DNA from: Flavobacteriaceae bacterium
GTDB taxonomy: Bacteria; Bacteroidota; Bacteroidia; Flavobacteriales; Flavobacteriaceae
Assembly: GCA_947458575.1 (NCBI GenBank)
Contig: CANHBE010000014.1
Location: forward strand, 1-21,269
Length of the DNA stretch: 21,269 nucleotides
Reading direction: 5' to 3'
Part shown: in pieces, positions 1 through 8,371 of the stretch
Position numbering within the stretch: position 1 is the first letter of the stretch
Layout of the letters: every line of letters begins with the position of its first letter
Position numbers and translations under genes: made by a program
The notes under the pieces: model-generated
Seen by the model: only the letters and a program-made list of their open reading frames with translations
The model's database searches: none
Told to the model about the DNA's origin: nothing

Positions 1-106
1 ATCATAGACGACGAGGAACGAGGAGCGGCTCGGGTCGCGATAGGAAAATTCATTCTTAGAGTTTTCGGGAAAGGAAAACAAGGCTTGATTTTTTGTTTCT
101 TTTGTA
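1..106. repeat. Terminal direct repeat, left copy
   Basis: These 106 bases are identical to the last 106 bases of the window. The right edge falls in the loop of a perfect hairpin (arms 96-105 and 112-121). Either the molecule is a circle written with an overlap, or an assembled contig stops in a repeat present at both borders. No replication or partition gene is visible, which favours the second reading. The flanking DNA is itself repetitive. Confidence 0.95.
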
Positions 107-232
107 TCAAGACAAAAGAAAAGAACAACAGAAAAGTTTACAGTAAGCCGATCGTCTCAGTTCGCGCTGCAAAAATCCTTTTTTTTTAGGGTTTATGAAA
201 AGGAAAACCGGCCTTGACCTTTTGTTTCTTTT
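107..232. other. Non-coding stretch with degenerate repeat remnants
   Basis: No credible gene is seen here. The segment at about 199-232 (AAAAGGAAAACCGGCCTTGA, then TTTTGTTTCTTTT) is a diverged second copy of about 69-103 in the terminal repeat. A poly-T run lies near 179-187. A perfect 10-bp hairpin with TTTCTTTTGT arms spans 96-121 and could end transcription from either side. It belongs to the A/T-rich hairpins common between genes in Bacteroidota. Confidence 0.5.
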
Positions 233-562
233 AGCTCACGATTTTAATATTTTTCATAGGAGTTCGCTGAATCTCCTCCCTCGATGTAGCTCACCTCTTT
301 TATATTATCTAGTGGTGTTCGCTGAATCTCCTCCCTCGATGTAGCTCACCGCTTTTATATTTTCTAGCGGTGTTCGCTGAATCTCGTTCCTCGATGTAGC
401 TCACCGCTTTATAATTGTTTAGCGGTGTTCGCTGAATCTCCTTCGTCGATGTAGCTCACCGCTTTTATATTTTCTAGTGGTGTTCGCTGAATCTCCTTCG
501 TCGATGTAGCTCACCGCTTTTATATTTTCTAGCGGTGTTCGCTGAATCTCGTTCCTCGATTT
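233..562. repeat. 55-bp tandem repeat, six units
   Basis: Six contiguous units start at 233, 288, 343, 398, 453 and 508, and the GTTCGCTGA landmark recurs at exactly 55-base spacing. Each unit has a conserved half (GTTCGCTGAATCTC to CGATGTAGCTCAC) and an AT-rich half. The AT-rich half is bracketed in most units by CACCGC and GCGGTG, so it can fold into a stem-loop. Units 3-6 are nearly identical and unit 1 is the most diverged, as expected if the array grew by duplication from one end. No reading frame crosses it convincingly. Its function is unknown. Confidence 0.93.
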
Positions 563-572
563 GTATCAAGCC

Positions 573-597
573 AAAAGAAAAGAAAAGAAAAGAAAAG
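573..597. repeat. AAAAG microsatellite, five copies
   Basis: Five perfect AAAAG units directly follow the 55-bp array. The stretch from 598 to 772 holds nothing recognisable. No gene start is close enough for phase variation to be likely: the nearest gene, the RCC1 protein, ends rather than starts here. Confidence 0.9.
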
Positions 598-772
598 AAC
601 ATCTCTTAACTACCGCAAGCGTCTCCCTCATACAAAAAAACACAATAACGCGGTCATGCTTCCCGATAGCGGAGCCTATAAATCCTCGCCACCAAGCTAT
701 GCTATTCTTGTAATCAAAAAAACTCGTAGTTCTTTACCTTGAATTTATGCGGATTTTTCTCCTTGAACAGCT

Positions 773-2149
773 TTAGTGCCTCACCATCACTTTGTAAGTT
801 CTTGTCGCACGATCTCTTTCAATCGTCAGCATATACATCCCATTTTGAAATGATGACAGGTCTATACTGTTTTCAGAAAGGTTAAGTTCTCGTGTTAGCA
901 TCAAACTTCCTAGCATATTATAGATTTTGATGCTAGCCGTTTGTGGGGCGCGGATGGTAAGGACATCGCTCACCGGGTTTGGATAAACAGCAAAGTCAGC
1001 CGCCAATTCGGATGCCTCTAGACCGAGTGCAGTGCAGGTAGAGAGGGTTAGCACACGGCGGTCTGTGTTGGTCCCATCAGCGAGTTGCCCGCCAATGTTC
1101 AGACCTACGCCGTACAGGTTTCCTGTCGCATCAATCGCCAGTGTTGCGTTGGCACTTGCTGCAATAACGCGCCAATTGTTGCTGTTGCTGATCTGAACAG
1201 GTGTTCTCCTGTTGACAAGACTGTTGTTGCCCACCTGTCCAAACATATTGCTACCCCATGACCAAATAGAGCCATTGGTTTGTGTCGCTACCATATGAAA
1301 ACCATTGGATACTTTTTCCCAGCTTCCGCCAAATCCGATGCGAACCGGCGAAACCCTATTAGTCGTCGTATTATCGCCAATTGCTCCTGCTGAATTATCG
1401 CCCCATGTCCATAGAGAGCGGTCTGTTTTGATAGCGGCAGTACAATATTCTCCCGCTGCGGCAGTATCCCAGTCGGTTGCCGTGCCCAGTTGTGTCGGTA
1501 CATTTTTGGGGATTTGATTGAAACCCAGTCCAAGTTCACCAACTTCATTGCGACCCCAAACCCAAAGCGTCCCATTATTTTTGACCGCAACAGTGTGTTG
1601 GCTTCCGGCACTGACCATCTTCCAATCGGTGGCAGTACCGACTTGCTGCGGAAAATTGGTATCCGCTGCAGGACCGTTCGTTCCCAAACCCAACTGACCA
1701 TAAAGATTTTCGCCCCAGGCCCACAGTGTGCCATTGGTTTTGATGGCAAGTGAATATCCAAATCCTGCAGTTACCGAAGCCCAGTTGGTATCCGTACCAA
1801 TTTGGATGGGTATGTTTTTGTCGATATTGGTACCATCTCCCAGCGCGCCTTGACCATTTCCTCCCCAAGCCCATAATGTTCCGTTGGGTTTGATGGCAAG
1901 CGCATGATAATCCCCTGCAGCCATGGTACTCCAGGTATCGTTCCCCACAGCTTGTAGGGTATTGCTTCCCGCGTTGGCGCCGTTGGTGCCATTGCCGAGC
2001 TGCCCATAGAAATTGGTTCCGGCAGTATAGAGCTTTCCTTGTGGTGTTTTCGCAATGGTAAAACTATAACCGGCAACAACAGCATCCCAGCATTGAGCAG
2101 TTGAAAGGGTAGTGCTGAGGATCATTAGGAGGAGTAATTTTATTTTCAT
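773..2149 (-). CDS. Secreted RCC1-repeat protein with type IX sorting tail
   Basis: The protein has 458 residues. Residues 1-19 form a signal peptide (MKIKLLLLMILSTTLSTAQ). About seven RCC1/ATS1-type repeats follow, recognisable by the recurring pattern LWAWGxNxxGQLGxGT, for example LWAWGENLYGQLGLGT; together they should build a beta-propeller. The last ~75 residues begin with VYPNPVSDVLTI and end with a GMYMLTI strand and VMVRH, which matches the type A C-terminal sorting domain. The protein should therefore cross the outer membrane by the type IX (Por) system and be anchored or released there. What the propeller binds is unknown. The gene stands alone, with non-coding DNA on both sides. The ATG at 2149 gives the signal peptide directly and is the natural start. 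Confidence 0.93.
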   Translation of the reverse strand: MKIKLLLLMILSTTLSTAQCWDAVVAGYSFTIAKTPQGKLYTAGTNFYGQLGNGTNGANAGSNTLQAVGNDTWSTMAAGDYHALAIKPNGTLWAWGGNGQGALGDGTNIDKNIPIQIGTDTNWASVTAGFGYSLAIKTNGTLWAWGENLYGQLGLGTNGPAADTNFPQQVGTATDWKMVSAGSQHTVAVKNNGTLWVWGRNEVGELGLGFNQIPKNVPTQLGTATDWDTAAAGEYCTAAIKTDRSLWTWGDNSAGAIGDNTTTNRVSPVRIGFGGSWEKVSNGFHMVATQTNGSIWSWGSNMFGQVGNNSLVNRRTPVQISNSNNWRVIAASANATLAIDATGNLYGVGLNIGGQLADGTNTDRRVLTLSTCTALGLEASELAADFAVYPNPVSDVLTIRAPQTASIKIYNMLGSLMLTRELNLSENSIDLSSFQNGMYMLTIERDRATRTYKVMVRH

Positions 2150-2296
2150 GTTATGGATTCAATACGTTGATGTAGAGCGCGAAGATATTGAATTTGGCGT
2201 TTTTTATTGCTTTGACATTCAAGAAATAAAATGATTTATTTGTTTTCGAATATTGAAGGAGTTTTGTATACATTTTTTGTTTCCACTGCTACCGTA
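2150..2296. other. Upstream region of the RCC1 gene
   Basis: This is the first part of a 472-base gap without a gene (2150-2621). No TAnnTTTG promoter could be placed with confidence on the minus strand. The remainder of the gap is taken up by a MITE-like element, a pair of competing hairpins and an attC-like site, listed separately. Confidence 0.4.
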
Positions 2297-2436
2297 TAAA
2301 TCCTTTCGCGTAATTGCTACACTCCGACTAGTCTCCATACAACAACAGCAATAATTCCACATTATATATTATTTACCTATTTTCTTACCACGCGAAAGGA
2401 TTGACTTCGTCGAATTTCATTTCGCGCGAGAGCGGC
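2297..2436. repeat. MITE-like palindromic element, copy 1
   Basis: Perfect 12-base inverted arms, AATCCTTTCGCG at 2299-2310 and its complement at 2391-2402, enclose an AT-rich core. The core shares long stretches (ACTAGTCT, CAGCAATAATTCC, TATTTTCTTACCACGCGAAA) with 5229-5307, in the same orientation. The right flank, TTGACTTCGTCGAATTTCAT and on to about 2436, corresponds in inverse to part of the left arm of the second copy. No open reading frame lies inside. It is probably a non-autonomous element or a conserved intergenic hairpin. Two direct copies flank the three-gene cassette island. Confidence 0.75.
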
Positions 2437-2447
2437 GCAACCAAACT

Positions 2448-2492
2448 TTTGCGGTATAAAATGGAGTTAATCACCGCAAATGTGCGGTTTTA
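2448..2492 (+). terminator. Competing hairpins, terminator-like
   Basis: The segment ACCGCA at 2473-2478 can pair with TGCGGT at 2483-2488, which is followed by a short T run. Alternatively its extended form ACCGCAAA (2473-2480) can pair with TTTGCGGT at 2448-2455. The first fold resembles a weak rho-independent terminator on the plus strand. No plus-strand gene lies just upstream, so a role is uncertain. Confidence 0.35.
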
Positions 2493-2504
2493 ATAGGATT
2501 TAAT

Positions 2505-2619
2505 CTCTCCAACACTTGAGCTCTTAGCGTGGAAACCGAGCTATTTACATTAGGATAAAGAGAAGTTAGAGAAAGTAAACGAACAATTGACAAAAAACCT
2601 AACCTTGAGTTCTAGCAGG
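2505..2619 (-). repeat. attC-like imperfect palindrome A
   Basis: It lies directly 3' of the minus-strand gene at 2622. The ends CTCCAACACTTG (about 2507-2518) and the complement of CAGGCGTTATAA are loosely inverted around AAC and GTT. The interior carries AGTAAACGAACAATT, found identically in sites B and C. It is the most diverged of the three sites in this array, and its left edge is uncertain. Confidence 0.45.
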
Positions 2620-2621
2620 CG

Positions 2622-3542
2622 TTATAAGCCGTTTTTCTTCTTGATTGTATCATTTACAAATATCTTTTTTTCAAAATAAGTTCTTCGTTCATACTTAACA
2701 ATGTCATTATTTTTCGTTGGTTTTCTATTGTAATATTCAACCATATAACCTCTAAGTATTTTCTCACCCGGAACATCAAACCACCTTCCAAAAACAGCAG
2801 TATGTCTCTTGTCTGCATTAGGAAATTTATTTCCATTTTTCTTGTCTTTTTCTAAGCAATAAAAGGTATCTAGTTTTACTTGGTTTTCATTAGAAAAATC
2901 TGAATTGAAGTTAAATTTTTCCTTTGCTAAAACAACATAATTTTCTGAGGGTATTTTTCCCCAGGCAGGAAATGCTTCTTCTGCTATTGACGAGAAAGGT
3001 TCTGAAATACTTAAAGTATCTCCAATTGGATTAAAATGAAATCTCACAAAAAATGAAGTTTTTTCTCCTTCGGTTTCTGCTTTAAATTCTTTTTGATTAG
3101 CAATATTGAATCTATTATTTCCGTAAAACATTGTATCACCTTTTTTGTTGTAATACCATTTTTGGTTAATTTTCGAACCTTTTTCTTGATCATTGTTTAT
3201 AATAAAGTATTCGCTTGTACTACTTAAAAAGCCTTCTCTTGTGTAGAAATTGCATTTACCAAAAAGTTGCCCTTTTAAATTTTGATTTCCTGTCTTACGA
3301 ACCTTTCCATTATTGTAGTAATAAACAATGCTATCATAATTATTTTTATGAAAGCTAACTTTATATTTTCTATTGCCTGATATGTCGTAATAAGAAATTG
3401 TCTTAACTAATTTTCCAGTAGTTTGGTCAAAAAATTTAGATAATTTGATATTTCCAGAAGGAAAATAATCTGTCTCATTTTCATTTCTTTTACAAGAAAC
3501 TAATAGTAAACAAATGATAAAAGAATTCAGAATAGTTTTCAT
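2622..3542 (-). CDS. MORN-like lipoprotein, cassette gene
   Basis: The protein has 306 residues from the ATG at 3542. An upstream ATG at 3572 would add ten residues before the signal and is unlikely. The N-terminus, MKTILNSFIICLLLVSCKRN, is a lipoprotein signal with lipidation expected at Cys17. The first half has repeats of the type G-x-YYNNGKVRKTG and YFPSGNIKLSKFF, resembling the MORN-variant (PF07661-like, YwqK-type) repeat; the second half is not recognised. It probably faces the periplasm or sits on the outer membrane. The gene is AT-rich, stands alone between attC-like sites A and B, and is the last gene of a three-cassette array. A 6-bp inverted repeat (GCCTTT/AAAGGC, 3554-3567) lies just upstream. 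Binding partners cannot be inferred. Confidence 0.75.
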   Translation of the reverse strand: MKTILNSFIICLLLVSCKRNENETDYFPSGNIKLSKFFDQTTGKLVKTISYYDISGNRKYKVSFHKNNYDSIVYYYNNGKVRKTGNQNLKGQLFGKCNFYTREGFLSSTSEYFIINNDQEKGSKINQKWYYNKKGDTMFYGNNRFNIANQKEFKAETEGEKTSFFVRFHFNPIGDTLSISEPFSSIAEEAFPAWGKIPSENYVVLAKEKFNFNSDFSNENQVKLDTFYCLEKDKKNGNKFPNADKRHTAVFGRWFDVPGEKILRGYMVEYYNRKPTKNNDIVKYERRTYFEKKIFVNDTIKKKNGL

Positions 3543-3616
3543 ATCGATAATGTTGCCTTTAAAAAGGCGCAAAACGTTTCATTGCTGGAACTCGTGGCGG
3601 CTTATTGAAAGCTCTT

Positions 3617-3711
3617 CCCCACAACAGCCCAAACGAAGTTAAGCAAAGTAAACGAACAATTTATCAAAAACTAGCCGTGAGATTTAGTAACTGTGGTAGG
3701 CAGTTGTAATG
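3617..3711 (-). repeat. attC-like imperfect palindrome B
   Basis: It lies 14 bases 3' of the zinc-ribbon gene. The ends CCCACAACAGCC (near 3618-3629) and GGCAGTTGTAAT (3699-3710) are inverted with nine of twelve bases matching around AAC/GTT. The interior, ACGAAGTTAAGCAAAGTAAA then CGAACAATTTA, is nearly identical to site C. Confidence 0.6.
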
Positions 3712-3724
3712 TATTTCCACTCCT

Positions 3725-4087
3725 TTAATCACGATATGGATCACCTGATGCAGCGTAAAAAATACAGATTAAATGTAAAATTAAGCCAGGGATAATTAGT
3801 AGAATATATCCAACAACAACAAAAAACATCCAAACAAGACCAGCAATAATGTGCCCTTTGTATATGTGACCAGCTCCAGGCAATATTAAACTTAATAATG
3901 CCGCAATTCCTGGACTCCATCTTCTTATTTTTTCTTTAGTTAAAACAATTGTTGGCTCGGATTGTTGTCTATTAGCTTTTCGAGTAACTTCATCTAAATA
4001 TTCTCCACAATGTTTGCATTTAACTGCAGCAGCGTTAATTGTTTCAGCACAAAATGGACATTTTTTAGTCTCAATTTCTAACTCCAT
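3725..4087 (-). CDS. Zinc-ribbon membrane protein, cassette gene
   Basis: The protein has 120 residues. The N-terminus has a four-cysteine zinc ribbon, C10-P-F-C13 and C24-K-H-C27. A polar linker of about 25 residues follows, then two or three hydrophobic segments from about residue 60 to 112, including LSLILPGAGHIYKGH and a strongly hydrophobic run to FYAAS. The PGAGHIYKG element resembles small TM2-like membrane domains that often follow a zinc ribbon in bacteria. It should be an inner-membrane protein with a cytosolic zinc finger. No catalytic motif is visible. It stands alone between attC-like sites B and C, so no operon partner indicates its role. The ATG at 4087 is the only sensible start. 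Confidence 0.75.
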   Translation of the reverse strand: MELEIETKKCPFCAETINAAAVKCKHCGEYLDEVTRKANRQQSEPTIVLTKEKIRRWSPGIAALLSLILPGAGHIYKGHIIAGLVWMFFVVVGYILLIIPGLILHLICIFYAASGDPYRD

Positions 4088-4157
4088 AATTTTTAATAAC
4101 TTTAATTAAACCACAAGCGTGAGTTTATAGTTAGTATTAGTTTCGTGATCTAGCAAT

Positions 4158-4247
4158 TACCGCCAACGACCGCCAAAACGAAGTTAAGCAAAGTAAACGA
4201 ACAATTTACCGAAAATTAGCCATGAGTTCTCGCAAGTGTTAGCAGTA
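4158..4247 (-). repeat. attC-like imperfect palindrome C
   Basis: The ends TACCGCCAACG (4158-4168) and TGTTAGCAGTA (4237-4247) are inverted with eight of eleven bases matching, centred on AAC/GTT. The interior shares AACGAAGTTAAGCAAAGTAA and CGAACAATTTA with site B. It lies ten bases 3' of the gene that ends at 4258. It has the size and geometry of an integron attC site, but the classical RYYYAAC and GTTRRRY boxes are not matched. Confidence 0.6.
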
Positions 4248-4257
4248 CTAACGATCA

Positions 4258-5112
4258 TCAATCACATGATTCCAAATAAAATATTTCCTTAATCAATGCT
4301 GTTGCTTGTATGCTGTCAGTTTCAACATCTATATATGTATTCTGCTTCAAGAAAATCGTAAATCCAAACCAATCGGTAAACCTTTCAAATGTTCGAAGAG
4401 CAAAGCATCTATTAAAATCGTGTTCAGCTGTTGAATAATCATTTTCGAAAAGTGGTAGAAAATTGTAAAAGACTGAAACGTATTTTTCAGAGTAAAACAT
4501 AGTTGTATTTTCGTATGCTCCATACTTGAGCAGCAAATAAATTGAAAATAGCGAACCGTATTGTCCGGCAGGTTCAGGGGTATAACCATCATTATAGGCC
4601 CAATTGAATTTTTCTGTAAAAGTCAAATAAATATATTTGAACAGAATTAACCTATTCTCAGGCTTTAAATTTTTTTGTCCATTTTTGGTTAAAGAGAGTT
4701 TTCCATTTATTTTTTTTACAAACTTTGCTTGTTCACAAACAATTCTCGCGGATCTAATCGAGATGCAATCGCTCTCTTTCCAAAGCTTTGTGATTCCTGA
4801 TTCAATGTGTTCGTCTGGAATAAATTTATAATCGTATAGCTCCACCATAATTTTCTTAGGTAAAGCACCAAGTGGTGTTAGTTTAATGAATTTGTCGCGT
4901 TCGAGTATTTTAAGAAATTCCTCGGCAATTCTAAAGAAGGGAATTTTATCAAGTACTTTATCGTCTATATCATTTCTAAATTTTACCGGTGATTTTTCGC
5001 CCAAAGGATTATGAATTATTTCATAGGTTTGAAATGGGGAAAGTCCGGATAATTTATCTTGAGGAGAATTGTTATATGAATTAATCGATTCGTCTATATT
5101 TGTATATTCCAT
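4258..5112 (-). CDS. Conserved hypothetical protein, cassette gene
   Basis: The protein has 284 residues and no signal peptide or membrane segment. The N-terminal part reads LSGLSPFQTYEIIHNPLGEK, then a helical stretch with LTPLGALPKKIMVELY and a basic SLTKNGQKNLKPENR segment. The C-terminal part is rich in aromatic residues (FNWAYNDGYTPEPAGQYGS, FERFTDWFGF). From memory this resembles proteins annotated only as hypothetical in Bacteroidota; no function can be assigned and no catalytic signature is visible. It is the first gene of the three-cassette array. Its promoter side (5113-5147) runs into an AAC-containing cassette edge (GCCAACACC near 5141-5149) that is interrupted by the MITE-like element. 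Confidence 0.7.
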   Translation of the reverse strand: MEYTNIDESINSYNNSPQDKLSGLSPFQTYEIIHNPLGEKSPVKFRNDIDDKVLDKIPFFRIAEEFLKILERDKFIKLTPLGALPKKIMVELYDYKFIPDEHIESGITKLWKESDCISIRSARIVCEQAKFVKKINGKLSLTKNGQKNLKPENRLILFKYIYLTFTEKFNWAYNDGYTPEPAGQYGSLFSIYLLLKYGAYENTTMFYSEKYVSVFYNFLPLFENDYSTAEHDFNRCFALRTFERFTDWFGFTIFLKQNTYIDVETDSIQATALIKEIFYLESCD

Positions 5113-5147
5113 ATTTGGTTTAGTCTTTTATGTTATTACAGCCAACA

Positions 5148-5352
5148 CCTCCGCTCCCGCACGACTAGAGTGAAGCGACTGGCAAAGCAAATGAAATTCA
5201 ACAAAGTCAATCCTTTTGTGTAATTTCTAAACTCCCACTAGTCTATGTGCAACAGCAACAATAATTCCTTATTATATATAATTTATTTATTTTCTTACCA
5301 CGCGAAAGGATTGACTTCGCCAGTCGCTGCGCTCTAGTCGCGCGGGAGCGGG
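5148..5352. repeat. MITE-like palindromic element, copy 2
   Basis: The outer inverted arms 5151-5183 and 5319-5351 match at 30 of 33 bases, with CCGCTCCCGC at the left tip. Inner inverted segments (GTCAATCCTTTTGTG at 5206-5220 and its near complement up to 5315) extend the stem. The AT-rich centre matches copy 1 in direct orientation. It sits between the cassette island and the 3' end of hsdR and contains no gene. An additional AAGCAAATGAAATTCAAC lies in the left arm only. Confidence 0.85.
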
Positions 5353-5371
5353 CATACTTTTTTTTCATAAT

Positions 5372-8371
5372 CTAAGCCCTCCACTCACTAAATTGCCCTT
5401 CTGCTTGTTCCATAATTTCTTGAAGGATATCGTTTAATTCTTCTATTTTTACTTTGCCTCGCAACTCTTTTTTGACCGCCAACCTTATCGCTGCTTTTGC
5501 GTCTTCTTTGTTCATCCAGTCTATTTGGAGATTGTTTTTTACGGCTTTGACTACACCATGAACAACATCTTGTATGACGCCACTTTCGTTGATGATTTCT
5601 TTTTTTGACGCCAGAATGTCATAAAATGCCAACTCCTCATCACTCAATCCCAGTTCTTTGATGCGATGGTCTTCGTCTTGTAGTTCCTTGGCACGTTCAA
5701 TCAGTTCGGCTATGGTGGTGTAAGAATCAATGGCATTCAAATGATAACGTTCTATGACTTTCTCCAATTCTTCTTTCAAGGAAGTATATTTTCTGATGTT
5801 TTTGTGCAAACGCAATTTCACTTCATCCATGAGGATGGAACGCAGCAAGGCAATTTTGATGTCAATACTGTCTTTGTCTTGTTTGGCTCCTAGTAGAAAC
5901 TCCTCATTCAATATTGAGATATCAGCTCGTTCTAATCCCGCCATAGCAAATACATCTACGATGTCTTCCGACTCGATGCTGCGACTAATTAATTCTTTGA
6001 TTTGGTCTTTCTGATTGCCTCTAATACTTTTGACTGATTTGGCATTGCGAATGGCTTTTGATAAATGTTGTGCAAATAATACATCAACCGAAAACTCTTG
6101 AATTTGCGGCTGTGATTTCACAATTGACAACAATCCCGTTAGTTTCTTTTCTTCCAACATAAACTGATTCGACGCTTCATCTTCTTTGATAATGCTATTC
6201 AATGCTTTTCGCACCAACAGTACTTTATCGCCATCGCGCAATCCTTTCCATTGCGAATAGTCGATACCTTCAGGCAACAGCGATTTGCAAATGTCCACCT
6301 GACTATAAAACATATTCAAGGCTTGGATCATATCGATGGTTGGTTTGCCTTGACCGCCACCGCCTGTATATTTCGTAGTCGCAGTTTTTAGTTGGTCGCC
6401 AATCCCGATATAATCTACAATGACACCCGATGGTTTGTCTTTAAACACGCGGTTGGTTCTGGTAATCGCCTGCATTAGGTTGTGGCCTTTCATGATTTTA
6501 TCTACATACATCGTATGCACGCATGGCGCATCAAAACCGGTCAGCCACATGTCACGCACAATGACGATTTGTAAAGGGTCTTCGGGTTTTCGGAAACGTT
6601 TCTTTAATGCTTCGGTGGCATCTTGTGTTCGCAGGTGTTCGTTCCACTCAATCGGGTCGGTCGAGATATTACCAGTCATGACTACTGCTATTTCTGGACA
6701 ACCGTCAATTGCTTTCAACGCATTATACATTTTTACACTATTGCGACGGCTCATGCAGACTACCATGGCTTTCCCAGGCAAGGTTTCCGTGCGGTTTTTG
6801 AAGTGTTTCATAATGTCGTCTGCGACTTTGGCGACACGTTCTGCTGAACCTGCTGCATCTTCAATCGCTGCCCATTTCAGGCTGCTATCGTCTTCTATGT
6901 CAGCGGTAATGGCATCTACTTCGGCGTCAAGGTTTTCGTTCCATAAATGCAACTTAGCCAAGCGCGGTTCGTAGTATATCGGCACGGTAGCTTTATCATC
7001 TACCGCTTGTTTGATGTCATAAATGTGGATGGTTTCGCCAAATACTTCTTGCGTATCGGCATCTTTGCTGTCTACTGGTGTTCCTGTAAATCCTATAAAC
7101 GACGCATTCGGCAATGCTTTGCGCAAGTTAGAAGCAAAGCCATCCAACAAACCATATTGCGTTCTGTGGGCTTCGTCCGCCATCACAATAATGTTTTCTC
7201 TTTCCGATAGGATTGGGTGTTCTGTTTCGCCGAGTTGGTCGTCATTGCCCATTTTCAGTCGGAACTTTTCGATGGTCGTAAAGATTACACCGCCACTGCC
7301 TGTGGATAGTAATCGTCTTAAATCATCGGTAGAGTCGGCGTGTTGTACGTCGCCTACTAAGTCTTTGGCTAACACAAAGTTCTCGTACAACTGGAAATCT
7401 AAATCGCTTCGGTCTACTTGCACGACGATGGTTGGATTTTTGAGTTCTGGCAAGCTTCGCAGTATGCCCGCATAAATCGCCATCGAGATACTTTTACCAC
7501 TTCCTTGCGTATGCCAAATGACACCAATACGACCATCGCCGTAAGGTTTGATGGCTTTCTTGGCGGCTTCTACGGCAAAGTTTACTCCAAAGAATTGGTG
7601 GTATTTAGCGCCTTTTTTGATTAAGCTGCCGTTGTGGTCTTCAAAGAATACAAAGTTTTTGATGTAATTCAACAAGCGGTCTTTGGGAAATAAACCGTGA
7701 AGGAGCGTATGCATTTGAAAGTCATCCTCGATGATGGTGGTACCGTCTATACTTTTCCAAGCTGCATACCATTCTGACGGGGCGCTAAACATTCCGTGTT
7801 GCGCTTCGTTACCGTCACTAATAACGGAAATAACGTTGTATTCGAACAATAGTGGGATGTCTTTTTTATAATGTGCTATCTGATTGAAAGCTTCGGCAAT
7901 AGTCGTGTTTTCATCAAACCAATTTTTCAGTTCAAACAACACCAGCGGAATCCCGTTGATGTAGATAATAATATCAGGGCGGCGTTTGTTTTTGCCCACG
8001 ATGCTAAACTGATTGACTACCCAAAACGTATTGTTGTCTGGGTTTTGAAAATCGATCGGGTAGAGGTGAACCGCTTTTTCGTTGCCGTCGGCATCTTTAT
8101 ATTCGTAGTCTAGGCCTTTGGTAAGTTTGAGATGAAAAGCACGGTTGCGATAGTCTATATCCGCGCCCACATTGTTGCAAAAGTCCGCTACTGCCAAGTG
8201 TTGTATTTCCTCGGGTAAGTGCGGATATTGTTGTTTGATAAACGCCAACAGTTGCCCTTTCAGAATCACCGCATTGGCATTCTCGGGCAAGTCATTGCCT
8301 TTGATGTGGGCGTATCCTAAATCGGTGAGCCAGTCTATCGTGGCTTGTTCTATTAGTGCTTCTGTGGTCAT
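5372..8371 (-). CDS. hsdR: Type I restriction enzyme, endonuclease/translocase subunit R
   Basis: The protein has 999 residues from the ATG at 8371. A GTG five codons upstream also opens the frame, but those codons lie inside an inserted repeat. The N-terminal nuclease domain has the PD-(D/E)XK motif (PDIII with Asp133, then FELK with Glu147 and Lys149). The superfamily 2 translocase follows: Walker A TQGSGKS near 289-295, DEAH at about 399-402, FTGTP, and motifs V/VI in WLTGFDAP and QAITRTNRVF. The C-terminal helical part should contact the methyltransferase. It is the ATP-driven motor that pulls DNA and cuts away from the recognition site when the site is unmethylated. It lies 855 bases from hsdS because a repeat-bordered GIY-YIG gene separates them. 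Length and motifs look intact. Confidence 0.97.
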   Translation of the reverse strand: MTTEALIEQATIDWLTDLGYAHIKGNDLPENANAVILKGQLLAFIKQQYPHLPEEIQHLAVADFCNNVGADIDYRNRAFHLKLTKGLDYEYKDADGNEKAVHLYPIDFQNPDNNTFWVVNQFSIVGKNKRRPDIIIYINGIPLVLFELKNWFDENTTIAEAFNQIAHYKKDIPLLFEYNVISVISDGNEAQHGMFSAPSEWYAAWKSIDGTTIIEDDFQMHTLLHGLFPKDRLLNYIKNFVFFEDHNGSLIKKGAKYHQFFGVNFAVEAAKKAIKPYGDGRIGVIWHTQGSGKSISMAIYAGILRSLPELKNPTIVVQVDRSDLDFQLYENFVLAKDLVGDVQHADSTDDLRRLLSTGSGGVIFTTIEKFRLKMGNDDQLGETEHPILSERENIIVMADEAHRTQYGLLDGFASNLRKALPNASFIGFTGTPVDSKDADTQEVFGETIHIYDIKQAVDDKATVPIYYEPRLAKLHLWNENLDAEVDAITADIEDDSSLKWAAIEDAAGSAERVAKVADDIMKHFKNRTETLPGKAMVVCMSRRNSVKMYNALKAIDGCPEIAVVMTGNISTDPIEWNEHLRTQDATEALKKRFRKPEDPLQIVIVRDMWLTGFDAPCVHTMYVDKIMKGHNLMQAITRTNRVFKDKPSGVIVDYIGIGDQLKTATTKYTGGGGQGKPTIDMIQALNMFYSQVDICKSLLPEGIDYSQWKGLRDGDKVLLVRKALNSIIKEDEASNQFMLEEKKLTGLLSIVKSQPQIQEFSVDVLFAQHLSKAIRNAKSVKSIRGNQKDQIKELISRSIESEDIVDVFAMAGLERADISILNEEFLLGAKQDKDSIDIKIALLRSILMDEVKLRLHKNIRKYTSLKEELEKVIERYHLNAIDSYTTIAELIERAKELQDEDHRIKELGLSDEELAFYDILASKKEIINESGVIQDVVHGVVKAVKNNLQIDWMNKEDAKAAIRLAVKKELRGKVKIEELNDILQEIMEQAEGQFSEWRA

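Noticed and set aside
233..562. CRISPR array
   Set aside because: The period is regular, but the would-be spacers are nearly identical AT-rich sequence, the units run without unique spacers, and there are no cas genes.
2505..4247. Classical integron attC sites
   Set aside because: The strict RYYYAAC and GTTRRRY boxes are not met and no integrase is present, so only the term attC-like is used.
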